Shown here: positions 1 to 11,459 of the stretch, in pieces
How positions within the stretch are numbered: position 1 is the stretch's first letter
Layout of the letters: the number at the start of each line of letters is the position of its first letter
Assembly (NCBI RefSeq): GCF_019279795.1
Contig: NC_056725.1
Coordinates: 1,611,067,094-1,611,131,093, forward strand
Direction: 5' to 3'
From: Protopterus annectens
Taxonomy: Eukaryota; Chordata; Ceratodontiformes; Protopteridae
DNA: 64,000 nt
Translations under genes and position numbers: made by a program
Notes under the pieces: model-generated
What the model saw: the letters and a program-made list of their open reading frames with translations, nothing else
What the model was told of the DNA's origin: nothing
Databases searched by the model: none

Positions 1-42
1 TTTTATATTGTCCTTATTACTATGTTTTATTATGTATACCCT

Positions 43-120
43 GGAGCTTTTCTCCCCGGGCCTCCGCTGAAAATGGACATGAATCCAGTCGGACTATCCC
101 GGTCAACAAATGTAAAATAA
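43..120 (+). mobile_element. 3' part of a tRNA-type SINE (same family as 24955-25195)
   Basis: The stretch beginning CTGGAGCTTTTCTCCCC and ending in AAATAAATAATAAATA aligns by eye with the 3' end of the SINE at 24955-25195, which reads CTGGAGTGTTTTGCCCC and also ends in TAAATAAATAATAAATA. Only the 3' part is seen. The copy is either 5' truncated or too diverged upstream to recognise. The family is not named here because I cannot search a repeat library. Confidence 0.55.
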
Positions 121-140
121 ATAATAAATATATAAACATA

Positions 141-300
141 TATATATATATACACACACACACATATATGTGTATGTGTGTGTGTTTGTATAGATAGAGA
201 TGCAGGCTTAGAAACACATACAGGCATACACACACACACACACAAACACACACACACGCACACACACACACACACACAAACACATACATACACAAATGTG
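141..300. repeat. (TA)n / (CA)n / (TG)n microsatellite
   Basis: A compound dinucleotide tract follows the SINE tail: TATATA, then ACACAC, TGTGTG and a longer interrupted CACACA run to about 292. Open frames here encode only His/Thr or Cys/Val alternations and are not genes. Confidence 0.95.
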
Positions 301-1504
301 CACAAACATACTTGCTCTCGGCATTTATTTTTAAGTACATTGGGCAAGATACTCCTGCTCAGGTAGGTTCTCTTATTATGATGATCACTATGACTTTAGG
401 AAAATTGGAAACAAACTTGCACATTAAGAAACGCTTTCTTGAACCATATCTACACTGCCTTAAGTGATCACACTGCCAACTACCTCTACTGGACACAGCA
501 CAAGTTTGAGCATGGTAACCATAAACTTCACAAAGACTCCACTCAGTGGAGAAATTATTTGATTTTTTTTACATGTTATGTTCTCCATGCTTTTTTTAAG
601 GACCATTTGCAGCTAATATTGTACACATATATGTGTTACATCTAGACTACTTTCTTAGAAGTAAAACAACGTTTCCCGTGTACCTACTCAAAAAGTGGAA
701 AATGATACTCTTATTGGGCAGATTAAATTCACTTTGTAAAATGTAGCATTTTAAATCTGCAAAATAAATTTAGGATACTATTTTCAAAGAAAGTGAGTTT
801 TGTTTTGTAATATGTTGCATCCTCCATCGTGTCTGCCTCTTCATAATACTATTATTAGAGAATATGTCTGCATTTGGTAACTTAGTCTCCAGATTACAAG
901 TAGGACTCACCAGGTTGCATATAAATACAAACTGGTACACCTTAGTTTTAGAAATGTATATTTTCTTTCTTTCTTTCTTTTGTTCTTTCTTTCTTTCTTC
1001 CTCCCTTCTATTCAGTTCCCACTCTTCATTCCACCTGGTTTGCAGAACACAATTTACTGAAGCACCTATAGCACCTATAATAATGAATCAACCCTTATAT
1101 GACATTCATTCTTCTTGACTGGTTTTACCAACGTCATAACTGAGTATGTAAAATGTATCTAAATATGTGACATATCATCTTCACAGTGAAAAGAAGCAAA
1201 AGGCATGCAGCTGTTAAGCGCACAAATGTTTAGTAAATTAATAAAATAAAAATTTTTAACAGATTCATGCATCAGTTTTGTATCTGTCATTGCAGAAACC
1301 TGACCAATTCCTGTGAATAGTGGCCTTTGATATGATAAAACAGGGACCTACCTCACAGTGCATGATGTGTGAGGTATTGTTAAACTGCTCATTGTGGCAC
1401 ATGAAAGAGTGGGGGATATAAAACTTTGCTGCTGATGCAGGCTTAGATTACAGTACTGTCTTTTGTGAATGTAACAGATTACATTGATAAGTTCCTTAAC
1501 TCAG
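301..1504. other. Intronic or upstream DNA without recognisable gene
   Basis: AT-rich sequence. A (TTTC)n microsatellite lies at 959-1003. I see no exon, RNA gene or retroelement motif. Since the exon at 1505 begins inside a coding domain, this must be the intron preceding it. The acceptor ending TTCCTTAACTCAG closes it at 1504. Confidence 0.7.
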
Positions 1505-1625
1505 TGTCTTTACCTGGTTCGAATTTGTCAGCATGATGATTATCCTTCTGAACTGTGTAACTCTGGGAATGTATCAACCTTGTGATGATATCGACTGTTC
1601 ATCAGAGCGTTGCAAAATCTTGCAG
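1505..1625 (+). CDS. CACNA1I: T-type calcium channel alpha-1 exon: end of domain I S1 and S1-S2 loop
   Basis: The exon carries one leading base plus 40 codons. The reading includes [20 protein letters not shown], then [18 protein letters not shown]-type (Cav3) channels have WFER[IV]SMLVI[LM]LNCVTLGM here, forming transmembrane segment S1 of domain I and the cysteine-containing S1-S2 loop. The YQPCDD loop fits Cav3.3 (CACNA1I) better than the FRPCED of Cav3.1 and Cav3.2. It ends CTTGCAG/GTAAGAG, a strong donor. The acceptor is TTCCTTAACTCAG at 1492-1504. The first residues (VFT, and F instead of R after WFE) differ from mammalian paralogues, so the 5' boundary is less certain than the 3' one. 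The channel opens at low voltage at the plasma membrane. Paralogue assignment comes from recalled family sequence, not alignment. Confidence 0.88.
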
Positions 1626-2683
1626 GTAAGAGCACACTATTCTTTTATTATGACTTCTTTTCCTGTTTCTATGAATACATGCAGATGCATAATTTTTCTT
1701 TAATTTTTAGGAGTCCTTTTGAAAAGCAAGGAAGTTACAGAAATGTATATTTTTACTAGTCTCTGATGTCCAGGGGGGGGGGGGGTCCACATTCTAATCT
1801 TTCTTCAAAGAAAATAATGCATCAGGAACTGGAAAAGTACTTTGTCAATTTACAACTCACTTGCCTTCTGTAAAGTTGGAATATTGGGAAATACTGAAAA
1901 AATCTCATGACTTTTCTGGGATTCACAGACCTGAGATATTTTTACTGTACCAACCTGATATTACTATTTGTTATTATAGCATGCTATATTGAACTGCACC
2001 ACTGTATATGTTTCATTTGTTGTCACAACATAGATTCAAGTTAAGGAAGTCACATCAAATAAAAATAATGGATTTTACTGAGCAAAACAGATACATTCAC
2101 AGTTCCCATGGCCCAACATTACCTTGACTGTTTTCCTTCTGGAATGGATTGAGCTACCCTTCCTATTGTAAATTACAACTGAAGGCAATAATTTGAGCCT
2201 TATACCTATCTATCCTCCTACCTGACAGTATTCTATACTACTTAGTACTAGGTAAAAATGCACTTTCCATTAACAGACCAATGCCATCTTGCATCCCTTT
2301 CTTGAAGCATTCCTGATAGCTACTTTGCAAGAATAGCACTTCTACTTCCCTACATTCCCAAATAATGCCATGGAAACTGGCTACATACAACTTCTCATAG
2401 GTCACTTGAAAGGAAAAAGAAAAAAAAAACAGCTAAATGTGACCTTTTGAGAAGGGCTGATTCCTTACTGATTCAGTGTCTGGCAAGTCACCATCTGTAA
2501 CAACAATATGCAGTCCTGTGTTATGGTCAACTTTTTTGGAAAGGATTTGTAAATGTTAGACCTCTACAGCCAAAAAATAAAAAAATAAGATGAGTAACCA
2601 TCAAGAAGGGATCGGACTGCTGTAGCCTTGTGGTAATTTCATCTCAAATCCCTGGGTCCCTGTCATGATTCAGTCCTTGATCA

Positions 2684-4715
2684 CAGCCATCATTAACACC
2701 TGTTTCACTATCACCCAGCTCACTGCCATCATTAACACCTGTTTCACTATCACCCAGCTCACTGCCATCATTAACAACTGTTTCACTGTCATCCCAGCTC
2801 ACTGCCATCATTAACACCTGTTTCACTGTCACCCAGCTTACTGCCATCATTAACACCTGTTTCACTGTCACCCAGCTCACTGCCATCACAGCTTACTGAC
2901 ATCATTAACACCTGTTTCACTATCACCTAGCTCACTGCCATCATTAACACCTATTTCACTGTCATCGCAACTCACTGCCATCATTAACACCTATTTCACT
3001 GTCATCCTAGCTCACTGCCATCATTAACACCTGTTTCACTATCGACCAGCTCACTGACATCATTAACATCCATTTCACTGTCACCTAGCTCACTGACATC
3101 ATTAACACCTGTTTCACTATCACTCAGCTCACTGCTATCATTAACACCTGTGTTATTGCATCCCAGCTCACTGCCTCATTAACACCTGTTTCACTGTCAC
3201 CCAGCTCACTGCCATCATTAACACGTTTCACTGTCAGCACAGCTCACTGCCATCATTAACACCTGTTTCACTGTCATCCCAGATCACTGCTATCGTTAAC
3301 ATCTGGTTCACTTCATCCCAGCTCACTGCCATCCTTAACACCTGTTTCACTGTCACCCAGCTCACTGCCATCATTAACACCTGTATCATTATCACCCAGC
3401 TTACTGCCTTCATTAACATCTGTTTCACTGTCATCCCAGCTCACTGCCATCATTAATATTGTTTCACTGTCACCCAGCTCACTGCCATCATTAACAACTG
3501 TTTCACTGTCATTCAGCTCACTGCCATCATTAACACCTGTTTCACTGTATTTCCAGCTTACTGCCATCATTAACACCTGTTTCACTGTCACCCAGCTCAC
3601 TGCCATCATTAACACCTGTTTCACTGTCACCCAGCTCACTGCCATCATTAACACCTGTTTCACTGTCACGCAGCTCACTGCCATCCCAGCTCACTGACAT
3701 CATTAACATCTGTTTCATTGTCATCCCAGCTCACTGCCATCATTAACACCTTTTTCATTGTCTCCCAGCTCACTGCCATCATAAACACCTGGTTCACTGT
3801 CATCGAAGCTCACTGCCATCATTAACACCTGTTTCACTATCGACCATCTCACTGACATCATTAACATCTGTTTCACTGTCACCTAACTGACTGCCGTCAT
3901 TAACATCTGTTTCACTGTCATCCCAGCTCACTGCCATCATTAACATTGTTTCACTGTAACCCAGCTCACTGCCATCATTAACACCTGTTTCACTATCGAA
4001 CATCTCACTGACATCATTAACATCTGTTTCACTGTCACCTAACTGACTGCCATCATTAACATCTGTTTCACTGTCATCCCAGCTCACTGCCATCATTAAC
4101 ATTGTTTCACTGTAACCCAGCTCACTGCCATCGTTAACACCTGTTTCACTATTGACCATCTCACTGACATCATTAACATCTGTTTCACTGTCACCTAACT
4201 GACTGCCATCATTAACACCTGTTTCATTATCACTCAGCTCACTGCCATTGTTAACACCTGTTTCATTGCATCCAAGCTCACTGCCTCATTAACACCTGTT
4301 TCACTGTCACCCTGCTCACTGCCATCATTAACACCTGTTTCACTGCCAGCACAGCTCACTGCCATCATTAACACCTGTTTCACTATCACCCAGCTCACTG
4401 CCATCATTAACACCTGTTTCACTATCACCCAGCTCACTGCCATCATTAACAACTGTTTCACTGTCATCCCAGCTCACTGCCATCATTAACACCTATTTCA
4501 CTGTCACCTAGCTCACTGCCATCATTAACACCTGTTTCACTGTCACCCAACTCACTGCCATCACAGCTTACTGACATCATTAACACCTGTTTCACTATCA
4601 CCTAGCTCACTGCCATCATTAACACCTGTTTCACTGTCATCCCAGCTCACTGTCATCATTAACACCTGTTTCACTGTCATCCCAGCTCACTGTCATCATT
4701 AACACCTGGCTCACT
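2684..4715. repeat. 39-bp minisatellite, about 50 degenerate units
   Basis: The unit reads as CTCACTGCCATCATTAACAC followed by CTGTTTCACTGTCACCCAG, 39 bp. It is repeated for 2 kb with point changes and a few 3-bp or larger deletions. Because 39 is a multiple of three and minus-strand stops are rare, the minus strand shows open frames of up to 123 residues made of a 13-residue repeat (SELGDSETGVNDG or AVSWVTVKQVLMM by frame). No frame stays open across the array, and there is no sign of a gene start. Confidence 0.95.
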
Positions 4716-5767
4716 TTTTGAGCAGTAGATACTAGGACAGCTCCAGACTACCCACATCATATGAAAGAAAAGCAGGAACATTAGATTTGTCAGAACATCT
4801 TTTCTATGCATTTGTATGTTCTTTCCTTCAAGGATGAATTGTCATATGCCACATTTGCTTTTATTTTAAGGTGAGTGCAGAATTAGCAGAACCTTGGCAG
4901 ATCATCTTCTCTGCTCATGGGGACAGTTTACTAGTTTGCTGACAGCTGGACAGTGAGCTGCTGCTATTGGGTGACCTTACAATCATTGTGTGACGTTACA
5001 ATCAACAGTATATATTTTAATAACAAAGACAACATCTGTGCTCTTAACATCTGAGCACTGCGCAACCAGTTGCAGCCAGGAAAATGAGTAAAGGATCGTA
5101 GCTGATTCCCTTCAGTCTGATAAAGATAATGAAATGTATATCAGGGATCTACAAACTAGGGATCACTATCTGTTACAAGTGAAATCTGCTATTATTCATA
5201 TCTACTCTCATTTTACCTATCTGTTTAAATCAAATATTACAATTTTAGGTAACTTTATTTAAAAATCAAGAGCTTGCTATAACTTTAATACATATTTGAT
5301 TTTTTTTTTAATTTTTACCACACATTATTTGATCTTCATTTCTTTAACATTGATTATTTTCCTTTTATTTTACACAGTGTTTTACTGTTGTGCATTTCAT
5401 TCATTTATCAGATATAAGAAACATTTCAATCCAATTCCAGCTTCATGTTCTGTAACTGCAAAATGTATATTCGCTAAACATACAAAAATACAAAATGAGT
5501 AGCCATGAACTATACCCTTGCTAGCCATCAGTTTTGGTAGTCATATCACTCCTGCTAGCCATCAGTGTTGATAATCATCTCACCAGGTTGCAGCTATGAT
5601 GGATGGTTGTTTATTTTTCTTACTACATAACACACAAGGAGCATAGAAACACTTGGGATGTTCTTCCTTTGAGCATATTTCTTTTTAAAAGAGGGAGAAT
5701 GTCAGTTAGAACAAATGTTAATATGATATATTGATTTGCTATAGATTAGTGTCAGTAAATAAAGTCT
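4716..5767. other. Unannotated intronic DNA
   Basis: AT-rich intronic sequence with no motif I recognise. A short duplicated phrase, TGCTAGCCATCAG, occurs twice at about 5518-5565. Confidence 0.6.
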
Positions 5768-5880
5768 GTGATTATAGATGGATGGCAGATAGAGATATAC
5801 AGACAGATAGCTAGACAGACAGACATATAGATAGATAGATAGATACATAGATACATAGATAGACAGATAGATAGATACTA
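5768..5880. repeat. (GATA)n / (GACA)n microsatellite
   Basis: Interrupted GATAGATA and GACAGACA units, for example from 5828 to 5876. The minus-strand reading is a low-complexity YLSIYLSI peptide, not a gene. Confidence 0.9.
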
Positions 5881-6489
5881 TATCTGGTTCCACATTCCCT
5901 AACTGGCTCCTTTTATACATAACTTCCCTGCTTTGTTCCAACATTGTTAAAGCCTCTCAGTCGATTACTCTTGTTTCCATCAGGCGCAGGAATATTCCTT
6001 CTATTCGTCCACTGAAATAAGTCTTCCTAACATCACTGTTAGAGTCCTCCATGTACACTGTATGCCATGTACATCTGCCTTTTCTTCCCTAGATGCAGTT
6101 ACTAACCATATTCCCTATATTTGTCAAATGCATTTACCTCTGTGCCGTTTCACTTCTATCAATTTCTTTTTTCAAGATACATGCGTTATCTTAGAAATGT
6201 TAGTCTTTATCCCTTTGTTTTAATTTAGCATATACATTGTTTTTTAACCTTTTTACCTAGATGATTTTTTTTTCTTGATGATTCTAATTATCTATGATTG
6301 ATTTTATTTTGAAATAAAACACTTTATCTAAGAATTTTCTATAATTTTTGTAAAATGTATAAAAAATATGTAGAAGAAGCATGACGTTCGGTAGCTGTTG
6401 AAAGTAACCAAAGTCATACTTGAAGGAAAAGGAAGGTGCACTTTGTAGTATCTGTCCTTATTTTAAATCAAAGCAAAATGTATACATTA
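5881..6489. other. Unannotated intronic DNA
   Basis: No recognisable coding, RNA or repeat feature. T-rich toward 6250. Confidence 0.55.
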
Positions 6490-6680
6490 AAATGAAGTGC
6501 AGTTGCCATGTATACGTGTATGTACATATGTATGTGTATGTATATGCATATGTGCATGTACTGTATATGTGTATGTATTATGTGTATTTATATGTATATG
6601 TACATGTGCATGTATATATGTACGTATATATGTGCATGTATATGTACATGTGTTTGCATATGCACAAATATATGTGCATG

Positions 6681-6756
<76 letters not shown>

Positions 6757-6770
6757 CATATGTATTGTAT
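6490..6770. repeat. (TGTA)n-rich tract followed by (TA)n
   Basis: Alternating GTATATGTACATG-like sequence at 6508-6685, then about 30 uninterrupted TA units at 6687-6748. Both strands read through as Tyr/Ile/Met/Cys low-complexity frames. Confidence 0.95.
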
Positions 6771-7272
6771 GTCCACCTTTACAGAAGGCTACAGATGTTA
6801 GAGCACTATTGTGCACTGTGTCTCTTAGCCACATTGATGTCGGCCACTGCTCTGTCTACAAATCAGCCACAGTCAGACCACTACTGATCTTGTGAGGCCT
6901 CATAGTCATTAGACTGTTACTATCATCATCACTTTTCTTTATAGTACTGTCTCATCTTACTTAAATATGTGGATTTTCATGCAATACTGCAACTTCACCC
7001 ATCAAATTATTCTTGATAATTCTCTTAGTATCTCTTTAAAATACCCTGTCACTGGTGCATTCCTTCATGGATTTGAGGTTTTATTATATGCAGACTGCCT
7101 ATCCTGTCTTCTGTGGTGCATAAAGATTTACCATGATTAAGATGAGGGCTTTTACTTTTCATTCATTATTATATGAGGTATTAGTTGTTCTCTTATCATC
7201 TTGCTTTATTCCCCATTTTACTGCAGAGATCATCATTTTGAATCAACATCATAAACTGGTAGATGTGCACCA
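6771..7272. other. Unannotated intronic DNA before DIRS A
   Basis: No motif recognised. The left inverted repeat of DIRS copy A begins near 7273. Confidence 0.5.
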
Positions 7273-7465
7273 GTATGATTACTGCAGAAGTAGCTTTAGC
7301 TATGTGTGTTATATCCTGATATGGCTATAACAGCCAGCAAGCTTATATATCTTAATGGTACCATCCATCCACCTAATAACCATTATTCAGCTTGAGCTGA
7401 TCTAAAGAAAAATATAGTGGTTTCTACGCCAAGCCCTTCAAAGCTTTCCTGCTGCCGAAGAGTGT
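7273..7465 (+). repeat. Left inverted terminal repeat of DIRS A
   Basis: Pairs imperfectly with the reverse complement of 13195-13388. Examples are AGTAGCTTTAGCTATG against CATAGCTATATAGCC-type sequence, and GCCAAGCCCTTCAAAGC against AAGGGCTTGGCACC. DIRS elements use split or inverted terminal repeats rather than LTRs. Confidence 0.75.
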
Positions 7466-8164
7466 TCTTCTTAGGAGCTTTCATGGATTGATGGTTATCT
7501 AACACTTTCCATTGCTGGCAGATATGCTGAGGGAACAAAATACTTCCACTCTTGCATTTTTTGACAGAAAATGAGCGTTTTCTGTGAAAGTATAAATTTT
7601 ATGCTGTTTTGTTTTTGACTATCACATGACTTTTATTAACTTTTAAACAGGAAAGTTAATTTTTACTCTTGTAGAAAAAAGTTGCTACTAATGTAAAACT
7701 ACTTTTAATGAGGTAAATGCTGTGTTATTTTAATTTTGGAGCTCCAGTAAGTGTTTTAAGTGTTTTTTTTTACTGTGTTTTGGGTGAAAAAGGTGATTTT
7801 TTTACTACGTACATTTCTTACTGACTACTGCTTCCAGACTTCCTGGAAAACAGGCAACATTTTCAACTTTACCATGCTACAAGTACCTCTATTATTCCTT
7901 CTACCAGACACATTAATGGAGAAAATAATAAACAGCTTTTGCTAGCACAGCAGGCTAAAGTGCCTTAACCACCTCCCTCTGGTGTAACCTCTAACACCAT
8001 TGTGGACTGAGGGTCAAACGTGTCCTCTATGTCATGGGTGGATAAGAGAACACTACTGTTGTTGGTCACTGAAGAAGCAATGAATTCCTGTCTACTTAGA
8101 CAAAATGGATTACCTTTCCCTAGGGATGCTTTGCCTGGCAAAAGTGTGTCAAAAAGAAGTAAAG

Positions 8165-9316
8165 TTTCATATTAAGAAAGAGCACTACAGATGTGATGTT
8201 TGCTCTGAGGGCGTTGATTGGAGAAGTATAGTGAAGGTCAGAAGCATTTGTATTGTGTCTTTGTAGACTTAGAGAAAACATATGACAGGGCGCCTATAGA
8301 GGAGTTGTGGTATTGTATGAGGAAGTCAGGAGTGGCAGACAAGTATGTAAGAGTGGTACAGGATATGTACGAGGGCAGTGTGACAGTGGTGAGGTCTGTG
8401 GTAGGCATGACAGATGCGTTCAAGGTGGAGGTTGGATTACATCAAGGATCAGCTCTGAGTCCTTTCTTATTTGCAATGGTGATGGACACGTTGACAGATG
8501 AGATTAGGCAGGAGTCCCCATGGACTATGATGTTTGTGGATCACATTGTGATTTGTAGTGAGAGTAGGGACCAGGTAGAGTAGACCCTGGAGAGGTGAAG
8601 ATATGTTCTAGAGAGGAGAGGAATGAAGGTCAGCAAGACTAAGACAGAATATATGTGTGTGAATGAAAGGGTGGATAGAGGAATGGTGAGGATGCAAGGA
8701 GTAGAGGTGACAAAGGTGGATGAGTTTAGGTACTTGGGATCAACAGTTCAGAGTAATGGTGAGTGTGGCAGAGAGGTGAATAAGAGAGTGCAGTCAGGGT
8801 GGAGTAGGTGGAAAATAGTGTCATGAGTGATTTGTGACAGACTGCTACCAGTAAGAGTGAAAGGGAAGGTCTACAAGATGGTAGTGAGACCAGATATGGG
8901 TTGGAGATGATGGCAATGATGAAAAGGCAGGAGTCAGAGATAGAGGTGGCAGAGTTAAACATGTTAAGATTTACATTAGGTATGAAAGGGATGGACAGGA
9001 GTAGAACTGACTATATTACAGGGTCAGCTCAGGTTGGACGCTTTGGAGACAAAGCCAGAAAGGTGAAATTGCATTGGTTTGGACATGTGCTGAGGAGTGA
9101 TGCTGGGTATATTGGGAGAAGAATGGTAAGTATGGAACTGCCAGGTTAGAGGAAAAGATGGAGGCCTAAGATAAGGTTTATTGATGTGTTGAGAGAGGAC
9201 ATGCACATTGTTGGTGTGACAGACCAAGATGCAGAGGACAGGAAGAAATGGAAAAAGATTATTTGCTGTGGCGACCCCTAACAGGAGCAGCCCAAAGAAA
9301 AAGAAGAAGAAGAAGG
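8165..9316 (+). pseudogene. 5'-truncated RTE-clade LINE nested in DIRS A
   Basis: The copy begins inside the reverse transcriptase domain (STTDVMFALRALI, one frame) and continues after a frameshift as YCVFVDLEKTYDRAPIEELW and VEVGLHQGSALSPFLFAMVM. The catalytic FADD box is FVDH (about 8531-8542), so the polymerase would be inactive. The C-terminal part (KTEYMCVNERVDRG, YLGSTVQSNGECGREV, then KVKLHWFGHVLRSDAGYIGR) follows with further breaks. The 3' end reads GTGGCGACCCCTAACAGGAG and AGCCCAAAGAAAAAG, then (GAA)n. This 3' end is shared with the SINEs at 17557, 22304 and 60634, making RTE their likely mobilising partner. Confidence 0.88.
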
Positions 9317-9324
9317 TTTCTGAT

Positions 9325-10045
9325 TCAGATTCTGGGGACAGTATGGCTGCTAAGAATCATTTTGAAGGATTTTCTTTTTCTAAAGCTATTTCCAGAATGA
9401 ATCAGTAGTTTCAGGAGAACATATTGACATTCCAATGTCCTTACAGAGGTATTGCAAGTAGTGCTTCCCGAAACTTCTCCAGTTGTGTTTGCTCTTTCAA
9501 CACTGGAGGATGTTTTTGTTACAGTATGTAACATAGCTGATATCATGCCTGTTTCCCCCAAGAAAGCAGATTCATTGTATGATGTTGCTCAATCTTATAA
9601 GTTTTTATATTTTAGTCTTGGATCAGACCCAACAGCTATTGATCTAGTGAACTCAGCTACTGCTAAACAGCTGGTCAATACCAATCTTCCACCTTCTGAC
9701 AAGGATGGAAAATATTTTGATTGATTTGGGAAATTGCATCCTTCTGTAATACTTACTTTTAGAATTCTCAGTTCTCAAGCTCATGTTTCAAAGTTTATGC
9801 TTGCATCCTTTGAGAACATAATGGCATCTGTTTCTGATTCAGAGATAAATTGTTATTTATGTAACCATACTGATTCTTTAATTCTTTTAGCTAACCACTG
9901 CTTGAAATGTAATTTTGTTTCTGCTGATGCCACTTCCAAGGCTGATGCCACTGGAACTGTCAGGAGAAGGTTTACTAGGATGCATACTGAAAACTTTCCA
10001 GTGGATGTCAAAGCTGAAATTATGAATTATCCATTAGAGAGTTAG
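9325..10045 (+). pseudogene. DIRS A gag-like remnant
   Basis: Two consecutive frames, broken by a stop at about 9722, contain PKKADSLYDVAQSYKFLYF, DPTAIDLVNSATAKQLV and PPSDKDGKYFD, then LTFRILSSQAH. This matches the usual DIRS gag pattern (PRKAD..Y.V, PSDPD..KWD, then an L..L.QAH helix). The start of the gag frame lies before the nested RTE insertion (about 7980-8160), where copy B has matching sequence at 36340-36560. The product would package element RNA. Here it is broken by a stop codon and by the insertion. Confidence 0.7.
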
Positions 10046-10599
10046 GTTTTTGACCATCTTCTGCAGAGCTCCTTAAAAATGTGTCGAGAGAGAGAGAGAG
10101 AGTGAAGCTGAATCAAGGAAACCCTCAGATTTTTCAAACTTCCATCTCCAAATTTGCTAAGGAATTTTATACTACCCCTACAATCTTTTTCAAAGAGCAA
10201 AATAAATAAATAGAACAAGTTGCTAGTAAGCAAACATTTAAAAAGTGAAGTTAGGGAGGTCCCAAAAAGAAAGCATGAAGACCCCAGAATGAAGGGCAGT
10301 CTAATAAAGCTAAATGAGTAAAAGACCCCTGAAACCTTTAATTCTTCCAAAAAGACTGAACCTTCATTTCTCTCTTTAGCAACAGATAGTTTCAGAGAGA
10401 TGGGTTCTGCCAGACTAAACTCTTATTTTCTTCCTGTTATTCAGCATCTGCTGTCTCAGGATGTGATAGTAGTGCCCAATACTCCTCTGTTTGCAGAAAG
10501 GTTTGATACCAAGAATATATCTGGTACCAAAAAAATAAGAGTCATGGAGACCAGTTCTGGATCATTCCTTCCTAAACCATTTTGTAATACTGCCTGAGT

Positions 10600-11190
10600 T
10601 CAAAATGTTATCACAATCTGTTACCCCTCACTCCTATTTTGAGTTTTCTGGTGATCTTAGATTTAAAAGATACATACAATCCTATTACCATATATCCAAG
10701 TTTCAGATGTTTCTTAAGGTTTGTTGTGTCAGAATCACAGTATTGGTTCTCTGCATTACCCTTTGGTCCATCTACTACTCCAAAGGGGAATTTTTTCTTA
10801 TTTAGATGATTTACTTATCTTTGCAGGCTATTTTTCCATGTGTCAGGAATCTCGCTCTTGGGTAAGGGTTCCTGAAGAAGATACAAAAGTCTTGTTTTCA
10901 ACTTGTCATGGGGTGTCTCCTAGATACTTCAGTCCAGAGAGCTTTTCTTACACAGGAAAAAGAAGATCTTGGTCTAGATCTATTCCTGAATTTTTCCACT
11001 CTGACTTTTGTCTCAGTGAGGGAATTTTTCAGGAATCTGGGTCCTGTGCATTCAATGGTCCTTATTATTCATCTAGCAAGACTCCACATAAGAAAAATTC
11101 AATGTTACTTAAATTCTGTGTGGTCCAAACATCAGTGTGCACTGACATCTCTGGTTATAGTTTTGAGTTTGTATAAAGGAAGATTTTTGG
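10600..11190 (+). pseudogene. DIRS A reverse transcriptase remnant
   Basis: Reading across frames gives KFQMFLRFVV, QYWFSALPFGPSTTPKG, then FSYLDDLLIFAG (about 10793-10828), and later FFRNLGPVHSMVLIIHLARL and HIRKIQCYLNSVWS. These follow the DIRS RT order: FRFVV, LPFGLSTAP, YLDD, then FLG..S....IPLARLHMRPLQ. The YLDD catalytic box is preserved but the frame is interrupted several times, and part of the segment between LSTAP and YLDD is missing relative to copy B. Confidence 0.82.
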
Positions 11191-11459
11191 TGGAGAGAAC
11201 ACATTTATCATACTCCAGGTCTCCCAGTTTTCCTTTTAGCTCAACCATAGTCTGTAACAACAGAGACATCAATCTTTGCTTTAGGAACAGTCTGTATGGG
11301 ATAAAAATGCAGGGTCTTTGGACAAAAATAGCAGACCAAGCACATTAAATAAAAAAAAAAATGACATTTATACATGTTCTCATCTCTCTCAGTCACCTAT
11401 GGTCCACTGGGCTATTACCAGTGTTTACAGGAAACAGCATAGTGATGTAGTACATAAAC

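Noticed and set aside
2644-4467. Repeat protein gene on the minus strand
   Set aside because: Open frames come from the 39-bp period. They shift frame between units and have no promoter, start or flanking domain.
2684-4715. CRISPR array
   Set aside because: Units are directly adjacent with no unique spacers, and the host is a vertebrate.
6420-6895. Overlapping long frames on both strands
   Set aside because: TA and TG microsatellite translation (Tyr/Ile/Met/Val alternation), with no start context or family motif.
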